Assembly: GCA_964036195.1 (NCBI GenBank)
Contig: OZ038450.1
Span: forward strand, 10,914,701-10,978,700
Reading direction: 5' to 3'
Length of the DNA stretch: 64,000 bases
DNA from: Sphaerolaimus hirsutus
Lineage: Eukaryota; Nematoda; Chromadorea; Monhysterida; Sphaerolaimidae
Position 1 is the stretch's first letter. The number at the start of each line of letters is the position of its first letter. A program made the position numbers and the translations under genes. This document shows, piece after piece, positions 56,801 to 64,000 of the stretch. The notes beneath the pieces are model-generated. The model was not told where the DNA came from, did no database searches, and worked only from the letters and a program-made list of their open reading frames with translations.

Positions 56801-59800
56801 GTGCGTCGATGTGACGCGGATAAGAGCGGCAATTGTCAGCAGCAAGCCAAACACGAAATAGAGCGCCCAGGCGAGTCCAGCGTCGCTCAACGGGAACGCA
56901 GCTGGCACAAGTATATCTGCAAGTTAGAATCACATTCGTATAAAGCATAAACACGTGTAAAAAAGTGCATAAAAGACGAAACTCACTTATTATAAGAAAA
57001 ATTAGCGCGGCAACAAAAGCGTCGACAATAGCGGCCGAGTAGCGGTAAGTCACCCGCCGTGAACCGCCGGTGGCCAACGCTCCAACAGTCAATGTACCTG
57101 GTGCCTGCAACAACACCTCGGATTAGTGAGCCAAGAGCAAGAGTGTTATACTCGGCGGACCGCAAAGTATGCGGCCAAAATTACTTATGTCTTAGTCCAT
57201 AACGCGCGAGCAGGATACTTATACGCGCACTTTCACCAAAAAAAAGACAATTTTTAGAAGAAAAAGGCGGAGTCGAGTACAACCAACGTATGTTTCGTGT
57301 CAGAAATGATGTTGTTCTTATTTGCAACGATGTTTATTTTATCAATGATGACGTCATTGATAAAATACATTCATATATAAATTCAATTATTCAATATATA
57401 AATTGATTTTCATTCAGAAAAATGCATAGCATGCGGTCCGTAAAGTACAACAAATTAAAGATGTTGTGCGACGCTAACCCTGTCGACCTTGGTACTCTGC
57501 CTATTGTGTCGATTGTCGTCCTGCATCATTGGCACGTGTTTCCTGTACTCTTGCTCGATGGCATCGTCGCGAAAGCACAGCGTGAACGGGTTCAGCGCGC
57601 CGCTCGGTATCCAGTACTGATTATTCTCCAGTGTACTTGAATTCTGCAACAGATTTGAGCCCAATTCACAATCCGCCGAGTTATACATATACTAAATACA
57701 TAGGCCCCATATTGACATAGTAAATAGTTGACAACGACACCAAATGTCAACTGGTTGCGATCCCAATTCAGAGCTTGCTGACCAGTAACACTACGCAGTA
57801 TTGTATATGTACACACACAAAAGGTACTTCATGCCAGAGTTGTGAAAGTGTATTTACACTTACCCGAACTACCCGGGTAAATGGGTATTTATATTTACAC
57901 TTACACTTAAGCATAAAATAACATAAAATACCCGTACACTTTTTTACACTTTCCTGGGCAAAATACCCAGGTACAGAAAGTGTATTTTTTTTCAGATGGC
58001 CCTGTTTTATGCTTTTGAGAAAGCATAAAACAGGTTCATGTACAAAAAACCCCTGCACAGTGCACATATGCAGTTATGCATTGAATGTAGAAAATATGGC
58101 AAATGTGCAAACTAGCACTATCTCTGACCTTTGAACGGTACTCACGGTATTCTACAGTTTCATCATACTTTTGTAAAAATGACAAGATCAATTGAAATTC
58201 ACCAGCTGGACACTAAGTCGACTGCCTTTTGCATTGATATTTGCTGCATGTACATTCTTGCATTTTAACAGTGTGTATCACATTGCTTAATCAGTAAAAT
58301 ATCAACACTGAAAAAGTGTCATTATTAGGCAACTTCATACCACTAAATTTGCTACAGTTTGAAATGTTTCATGATTGGCAGTAAAATGTGAAATAATGAA
58401 TGAAAATGATAGATAAATTGATTTAAAGGTTTTCTCATGCTCAACAGTGAGAGCTCTTTCTAAAAAAAAATTTACACTTACACTTTTTTACACTTTCCTG
58501 GGTATTTTAAAAATTCCTGGGAATTTTAAAAATACCTTACACTTTTGGTATCCATACTTAAAATTTTAAAAGTGTATTTACACTTACACTTACACTTTCC
58601 AAAAATACCAGAATTTCACAACTCTGCTTCATGCCCGCCTTGTATAATACATTTCACAAAAAGGAAGTTTTTTCAAAGTTACAGCTTCATTTGCAACATG
58701 ATTAAACTCTTTTGCATCTGAACGTCATTCGTCGGCTTGTCAGCAAGCTTTGAATTGGGATCGGACTCAATTGACATTTGGTGTCGTTGTTAACTAGTGT
58801 GTGTAAAGCCATACGCATGTACGCGCAAGGGGCAGCGGCACATTCCGTATGGGCAGCGGCACCAACCTGTATGGCGTCGCACAGGCGCCTGTCGAAGTCT
58901 CTGTGATCGGTGTCGAATCGCGTGAGGCTGGCGGCCGCGTGGTGCGCCGTGACCGTGTCCAGCGCGGCCATGCTGCCCGGCTCCGAGCCCGCCTCGGCCG
59001 CGAGTCCGCTGCTGCGACTGAGCGACCGATGGCAGCCGCTGCCGGCCGCTGCGCCGCCGCCAGCGCCGCCGGTCGACTGCACCGCGCTCAGCTGGCCCGC
59101 CTCCTGCAGGGACCCGGTGCCCGCCGACGAGCCCCCGTTGGCAATCTGCGTCGTCAAACATTGGTCTCCGATCACATTTCGGGGGCCCGGTGCTATTTCG
59201 CATGTAAACCCATCACGCATGTAGAACTGGGACACATTTAATTATACATGGCCATGCTGAAAATAAACCAAACACATGGCCTAGTGACTTTGAAGGTGAA
59301 AATCTATAAAAAGTATGAAAATTAGCGATTTTGGGTGAAAGTTAGGGTAAAATTGTTCAAAAGCGCTCCAGATAGCTAGATAGCTAAGCAATTTGAGGGG
59401 GGGGATTCAGTGGAAAGTAGCCGTAAAATTTGCCTCTGGGATGGATAGATAGCTGGGCATTTTGGGGTGGGGTTACCCGCCCCCTGTCTTACCCCTGCGG
59501 GTATAATGGGTCTACCTGCGTGATGGGTTCACATGCGTAATAGGCTTGACCGCATTTGTGGCACGCATAAGTAGGGTTCGAACGATATGACTTTTCGACA
59601 TCGATATTCGATATTTTTTTCTGAAACTCGATATTCTATATAGATACGATATGGAACCTCGATATCGATATTCGATATTGAAAAATGGTCGATATTCGAT
59701 GCAATTTGCTTTTGGTATAGCCAGGCAAATTTCAAGCAGCATATTGTATTTTCATGTGGTTGCACACATGGTTAATCATCTCTTTTCTGAAATGTGAATT

Positions 59801-61719
59801 GTACAAGGTATTTTAAAAAGGTTTAACATCCATCAAAAATAGAAAATGCAAGAAAAACATGATGAATCAAAGTGTATCAGGCGAACAGCAATTGGTAGAT
59901 ATTACAGTTCATACTGCATAACTGAATTGGTTAATGCGTTGCAAAAAAATAGCATATCAGCATTTTCAGGCTTCAAATTTAGTACTATTTAGAACAAAAA
60001 TGACATCATAAATATTGTACTTTTACTCATCAAATAAAATACTATAAGTAAATCAGATCAATCACATATATCTCAAAATGAAAATAATAACTTAAATTAG
60101 ATACACAATACTGGTTCGATATATCAAAAAAATGGTCGATATTCGATATCGATATTCGATTTTTTTTTCGTTATCGATATTCGATATTTTTTCAAAATTT
60201 TCGATATCGATATTCGATATTAAAAATGGTCGATATCCGATATTCGATATTCGATACGATATGTCGTTTGAACCCTACGCATAGGCCGAAAGGGCCAATT
60301 CTGGCTATACACTGCGGCGCGAACGAACCGGCAATGAGCCGGGCGTGGTGCCGTCGGCGCCCGGGTCGGTTTTGTTGCTGATGCGGCCGCTCAACGGCAG
60401 CTTCTTGACCTTGGCCGTGGCGGGCGGGCCGTCGCTGGTGACCACGGCCGCCGGCGAGTGCCCATTGTCCAGCGCCGCACTCAGTGGGCTGGTAGTTGCC
60501 GCGCTCAGATGAGCGCAGATCGCCTGCTCTGAGGCAGATTTGCGCTTCTCAAAACGACGCTGTCCATCCATTGTCTGTGTTGAGAAAGGCATTTCGTTGA
60601 AGGGCACCAAAATCACGCTAAACCGAATAGTAACTGACAGGGTTGGCGAGCGAATATAAAAATTTGATTTTGTTTCAAATCGTAGAATCAAATCCGATTT
60701 ATCTTGAATCGCTGGCAAACAATTTGGTATGGATGCTCAAGGGAGTATTTTAAGAAATAAAAGAACGTCTTTTTAAGAAACCGGGGTCGTTAAAAACGTT
60801 TATTTTGATCTTAGATGCACTAGTTAAAATAGGAAAATTGTGAGGGGGGCTGGGCTCACTACGTCGCTGTGTGACTAAACCCCCCCCCCCAAACATTTGC
60901 CACCATAAACACCAGATGTAAAAATAGAGTAAATAAGTCGCTTCACCTCGACAAAGTAGGCAGACTCCACATCGCGGTCGCGCACTTTGGGGCCGAGCAG
61001 CTTGACGCGCAGACTGCCCTCCTTGGAGCTGCCGCCGAACAAGCCGGCCGTGTTGCCCGGGTACGAGTTGGTCGTGACGGCGCGCAGGCGGCACGACAGT
61101 TTCTGCGCGTTGCACGCGGACACTGGAGGGCGGCTTTTTGCGCACCCAATCACACGCAGCGTTCCAAAAATTTCGGGGATTTATAGAAAAAAATTTTCGC
61201 TAAGAAAAAAAAAGAAAAACGTTTTCGCCCCCTGGCTGGGACTCGAACCCGCGACGTTTCAGTATGCAGGTGAAAGTATTCTAACCAACTGAGCTACCAG
61301 GAGGCCACATTTTGTACCGCTCTTACATTATATTTATTAAAATAAAATAATATTTAAAAATAAATTTTTATTTTATCTATATTTTCTCCGTTTTTTTTAT
61401 ATGGAGAGATTTAATTTTATAAAAGTAAAAAAATCCATCATTTATATTTTTACAGTTATTTATACTTTCTCTGCGCTTTTCAGGGAGATTTAATAATATT
61501 TTACTTTTTGAGACATTTTCTGAGATTTTATTTCCTGAAAAAATCCATGTTTGTAACTCTAATAACACACAGTGACCCTAGTAACCTTGGTGAGGGAGCG
61601 CTTGCTCTCCGACCGGTCCACAGACGCGGCCTTGTTGCTCGTGTCGGTGGCGGTGCCGCGGTCGGGCGACGTGGACGAGCGCAGGCGCGCCTTGATGTAG
61701 TAGGTCTTCATGGCCGTAC
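53899..61719 (-). CDS. ADCY9: adenylyl cyclase type 9 (3' portion; C1 tail, second membrane domain, C2)
   Basis: Minus-strand exons: 61719-61586 (approximate end), 61122-60947, 60574-60329, 59145-58867, 57643-57479, 57104-56987, 56916-56775, 56516-56131, 55841-55756, 55340-55076, 54803-54514, 54021-53899. About 803 codons; phases agree except between the first two, where the junction is unresolved. Early exons encode the end of C1a (MKTYYIKARL), C1b and the linker (DTDHRDFDRRLCDAIQ, LNPFTLCFRDDAIEQEYRKH). Several membrane helices follow (DAFVAALIFLII, WALYFVFGLLLTIAALI, LCCALMFIVAMFAHCNF). C2 runs from SMRDQADWLLYNIIPHHV through KIKTIG, YDIWGDTVNIASRM and DVKG, retaining the ATP-contacting Lys, Asp, Asn, Arg and Lys. 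The enzyme makes cAMP at the plasma membrane under G-protein control. The protein stops 13 residues after DVKG, without the long tail of vertebrate ADCY9. Most introns hold transposons. The 5' exons (first membrane domain, catalytic C1a) are outside or unrecognised. Confidence 0.9.
54194..54475. mobile_element. hAT-like element in the last ADCY9 intron
   Basis: CAGGGCCGTATCCAGG and CCTGGATACGTCCCTG ends with a perfect 8-bp duplication ACTCCCAG (54186-54193 and 54476-54483). 282 bp, no ORF. It sits near the 5' end of the intron 54513-54022. Confidence 0.9.
55360..55697. mobile_element. GGGATCGGGATT-repeat element in an ADCY9 intron
   Basis: It starts TAGGGTGGGGTTCAATCGGG and ends CCGTTGAACCCTA, with ATCGGGATAGGGATCGGGAT words between. 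It fills about 80% of the 414-bp intron and ends about 20 bp from the 3' splice site. No clear duplication. Confidence 0.65.
55938..56070. mobile_element. CCGTATTTCC-family element in an ADCY9 intron
   Basis: TCTCGAAATACCCTCAGG on the left and GGGGTATTTCGAGGAAAAACGG on the right are inverted family ends; several G runs of seven or more lie inside. Confidence 0.65.
56524..56703. mobile_element. GGGATCGG-repeat element in an ADCY9 intron
   Basis: TAGGCTTCAAACGGGATCG and GATCGGAATCCCGTTTGAACC are inverted ends around GGGATTGGG words. Same family as 55360-55697. It ends about 7 bp from the 3' splice site at 56517. Confidence 0.65.
57147..57440. mobile_element. TATACTCGGCGGACC element beside an ADCY9 exon
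   Basis: It starts TATACTCGGCGGACCGCAAA and runs to GCATAGCATGCGGTCCG, where the last nine bases of the expected end are missing. The interior matches 8408-8674. The ADCY9 exon 57479-57643 follows, and a stray TCCGCCGAGTTATA at 57672-57684 lies beyond it. Confidence 0.7.
57835..58626. mobile_element. CAGAGTTGTGAAAGTG hAT-like element in an ADCY9 intron
   Basis: The ends CAGAGTTGTGAAAGTG and AGAATTTCACAACTCTG have a perfect 8-bp duplication CTTCATGC (57827-57834 and 58627-58634). The arms are ATTTACACTTACACTT repeats. 792 bp, no transposase. Confidence 0.92.
59572..60277. mobile_element. hAT-like element with ATCGATATTCG repeats in an ADCY9 intron
   Basis: TAGGGTTCGAACGATATGAC and ATATGTCGTTTGAACCCTA are inverted ends, flanked by CGCATAAG and CGCATAGG (seven of eight alike). 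Both arms consist of TCGATATTCGATATCGATAT words; the middle is AT-rich and non-coding. Confidence 0.85.
61227..61305 (-). tRNA. tRNA-like sequence (anticodon GCA), probably pseudogene or SINE head
   Basis: On the minus strand an 8-bp acceptor pair (GCCTCCTG/CAGGGGGC) encloses an A box (TAGCTCAGTTGGTTAGA), an anticodon region with TTTCA/TGAAA stem and CTGCATA loop, and a B box (GGTTCGAGTCC). T-rich sequence follows. Pairing is poor in the D stem and in two positions of the T stem, and one anticodon-stem pair is C-C, so a functional tRNA-Cys is doubtful. It lies inside an ADCY9 intron on the same strand. Confidence 0.5.
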
Positions 61720-61885
61720 CTACGTGTTACGTGTTACGTGTTGGGACCATTTCGAGTCACGATGTAAATATAAATATTTGGTCTGTCTGGCTCTTTATGC
61801 TATGTGCTCATGCTCAGTTCAATTCATGGTATATTTATTTACATTCACATGCTACTATATAGTCCCCTGTAAATATATATATTGT

Positions 61886-62127
61886 TACTTCCCCTTCCCG
61901 CCGCACTGGCTCTCATTAATTTTTCCGAGCACCCCCATCTTTTTCATGCATGATTCGCACTTTTCTAAATCGTCCAGTTCCGCACGGCTTCTGCGCATTG
62001 CATCGGCGGCGCGCGAGCGCAGTTTTTGCATGAAACACTTCACTGATGACTGCCGCCGCGCGCGAAAATGTTCTGGGGAAATGCCGCAGCTGTCGGGGAA
62101 ATTCGAGCCGGCGCGCCGGCGGTACAC
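61886..62127 (-). other. GC-richer open frame of unknown identity
   Basis: An 80-codon frame with a Cys/Arg/Lys-rich composition (SSVKCFMQKLRSRAADAMRR, EKCESCMKKMG) stands out from its AT-rich surroundings. It lies upstream of the first recognised ADCY9 exon on the same strand but does not resemble any cyclase region. It could be an exon or a transposon remnant. Confidence 0.25.
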
Positions 62128-62205
62128 TGGAGGCGTAACTGGGCCGCAAAGCCGCTAGTCAACATCGGCTACGCGGCACGTCGCCAAAGCGTGAGTACAC
62201 GCCTG

Positions 62206-62384
62206 GGGGCAGTCCCAGACCCTGTAAAATGCCATGAAATATGTCAAATGTCATGCAAAGTGTCGAAAGTCATGTAAAATGCCCGGTAAAATGGCAAACG
62301 TTTACCGGGTATTTTACATGACTTTCGACACTTTGCATGACATTTGACATTTTTATGACATTTTATAAGGTCTGGGATTGGCAC
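62206..62384 (-). mobile_element. introner-family element, minus orientation
   Basis: Read on the minus strand it begins GTGCCAATCCCAGACCTTA and ends CAGGGTCTGGGACTGCCCC. Flanking triplets are TAG (5') and CAG (3'), one base apart from a perfect CAG duplication. Donor GTGCC and acceptor CTGCCCCCAG are both intact. It is in the same orientation as ADCY9, about 500 bp upstream of the first recognised exon, so it may be inside an ADCY9 intron or an intron itself. Confidence 0.88.
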
Positions 62385-62387
62385 CTA

Positions 62388-64000
62388 TGACAGGATTCCC
62401 AGTGTCATGATAGTCTGAATTGGATGACAATTCAGCTGTAGATGGCACTTGATTTTTTAAAGTTGATTTTTTTCAAGATAGCGGATCACTAAATCAATTT
62501 TTTTAAACGAAAACCAAAGTTGCAAATTTTCATGTTGACCTATGTGTCACATGTTCATAACTTCAACAAGTGAAACTGGACATGGAATATGTAGTGCAAA
62601 AACAAGATTAGAAAGTTCATGATTTGAGCATGATGTTTCATACTTCAGACGGACATGGCCGCACACTCGCTGGGTTTTATACACCACACTAACATATCAC
62701 AGCTTAAATAAGCATGCAGGAAGGTTAAAAATGCTTTAAAAAAACTATATAAGCAATGATCAAGTTCACACGCAACAAAATTACAAAATATATTGTGAAA
62801 ATTTTTTCTCAACTGTTTTAAATCTGTTTGACCGCTTGAGTATAAAAAAAACGAATGTGCTCCCTCACGCTTCTGAAGTATGAAACATTAATCACATCAC
62901 AAGGTAAATAACTACTTAAATATTCACCTTCTCTTCTATGCTTATTTCAGCTGTAATCCATGCTCAATTTCATTCACTGAAGTAATGAACATCCGATAAA
63001 AGCAATATAAATGTGATGGGTCCACATAAAAATAAATTTATTTGGCAGTAAGCATCACCTAAACTTTCAACAAAAAAATAATTAAAAACATAGGTACCTT
63101 CATAAAAAAATTCTTATCAGCTTTAAGAAAATTTTCTACCTCAACATTCATTCACGCATTCTCGAGAGTAGGGGCAAACACGGCGAAAAGTAGCGCCGGC
63201 GATATTATCAAAGGTGTTGAATTTATGCGGGAGCGTGTGCAACGTGAACCACCGGCGGGCCCGCCCCTTGGGCAGAGAGACTGGAGGCAGTAGGTGCGCG
63301 CCGGGCTCATTTAGCGAGCCGAGTCGCGCCGCTTCGAATGACTGCATCGGCGCCGCCGCACTGCACAGCGAAGGCGGGCCGGTCCCAGCCGCAGCTGTTC
63401 GGCCGGGCGAACGTCTCCGCCGATGCGCGCGCCGCCGCTGCCGCCCGAACGGCGACGACGCGCCGCGGCGGCCAGTCGCCCGCCGCTTTGGCTTGCATAA
63501 AGATTAGGCCGGCTTTGACAAGCCATTCTGTCGCCACTCTAAAAAAGTACTAGCATAGACAAAATCAATGCTCAAAGGCAGAAGTCGGGCCCCATTGCAG
63601 CCAGTCGGCAGCCTTTTTGGATTTGAATGAAAACAGCAAAAAAGTTTGATGCGAAATATTTCATGTTTGATCTCTTAAAATCATATCTAAATATATCGCA
63701 TTCACATCAGAATATTGTGTATACATAAAAAAATCTAAACGAACATCGAAATCAACGCGAGTTGTATCGCTGATTCACGTTCATGTAATAAAATAAGAGT
63801 AGTCAGTATCCAAAAACTACCAAAAATGGGTATAATGTTCAAATGTCTACATAAATATAATAAAATTTCTGCAGCATTTATTCTGATTTTATCTTAATCA
63901 AGAATGACAATCCACGATGGGACAGTATCCATTATATTTATTCAGCGGTGGAGCTGTTATTTAGACTGTATACAAAATGGCATGACGATAAACGGATACT
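62388..64000. other. right-edge region without recognised exon
   Basis: AT-rich apart from a CpG-rich block at about 63180-63530 (for example GGGCGGGCCCGCC and GCGCGCGCCGCC) that is open in several frames on both strands with no recognisable domain. It could be a CpG island or unrecognised ADCY9 sequence; nothing decides this. Confidence 0.3.

Noticed and set aside
3798-60277. CRISPR-like arrays in the repeated words
   Set aside because: The repeats are degenerate, lack regular unique spacers, lie in inverted terminal arms and have no cas genes; the genome is animal.
63141-63537. ADCY9 C1a exon in the GC-rich right-edge block
   Set aside because: No frame shows the conserved cyclase motifs (such as a GDCYYC or DVWSNDVNLAN equivalent).

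Overview
The window is metazoan nuclear DNA, most likely from an invertebrate. It carries intron-rich orthologues of three animal genes. Exons are GC-rich, while introns and spacers are AT-rich and packed with non-autonomous transposons. There is no bacterial-style gene packing, CRISPR array or rRNA, and I cannot name the species.

Three host genes are supported by exon-by-exon reading with matching splice phases. (1) A nervy/CBFA2T (ETO family) corepressor lies on + at 14331-19772, in ten exons covering NHR1/TAFH, NHR2, NHR3 and a complete MYND zinc finger; its 5' end was not found. (2) A STARD10-type START-domain lipid-transfer protein lies on - at 25442-22713, in six exons with an acidic C-terminus, and converges tail-to-tail with nervy. 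(3) The 3' two thirds of a type 9 adenylyl cyclase (ADCY9) lies on - at about 61719-53899, in twelve exons, with all five key C2 active-site residues present. I found no host gene between about 25.5 and 53.8 kb.

The most important observation is an introner. The last intron of nervy (19502-19660) and the last intron of STARD10 (22845-23039) are each a complete short fold-back transposon of the same family. The element begins GTGCC, so it brings its own 5' splice site. Its other end is pyrimidine-rich on the RNA strand and abuts a 3-bp CAG target duplication that supplies the acceptor AG. Reading across each element keeps the frame open. Related copies lie at 50692-50914, 53414-53588 and 62206-62384. 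The 50692 copy is duplicated at CTG instead of CAG and so lacks the acceptor AG, a natural control for the model.

Mobile DNA fills most of the rest. A recently inserted 5.0-kb LTR retrotransposon (27395-32428) has 519-bp LTRs in which I found no difference and a GTAC target duplication. It encodes only Gag plus protease, with no reverse transcriptase or integrase, and has an array of about eleven stem-loops in its leader. A second LTR element runs off the left edge. At least a dozen elements have 8-bp target duplications typical of hAT transposons but no transposase. Many are filled with repeats of a short family-specific word (GGAAAACGG, GGTGCCGGTGC, GGCGCCAAGC, CGGGTATCGGGT, ATCGATATTCG and others). 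TA-flanked CCGTATTTCC...GGAAATACGG elements, TATACTCGG elements and two sister 0.5-kb palindromes complete the picture, often nested two or three deep.
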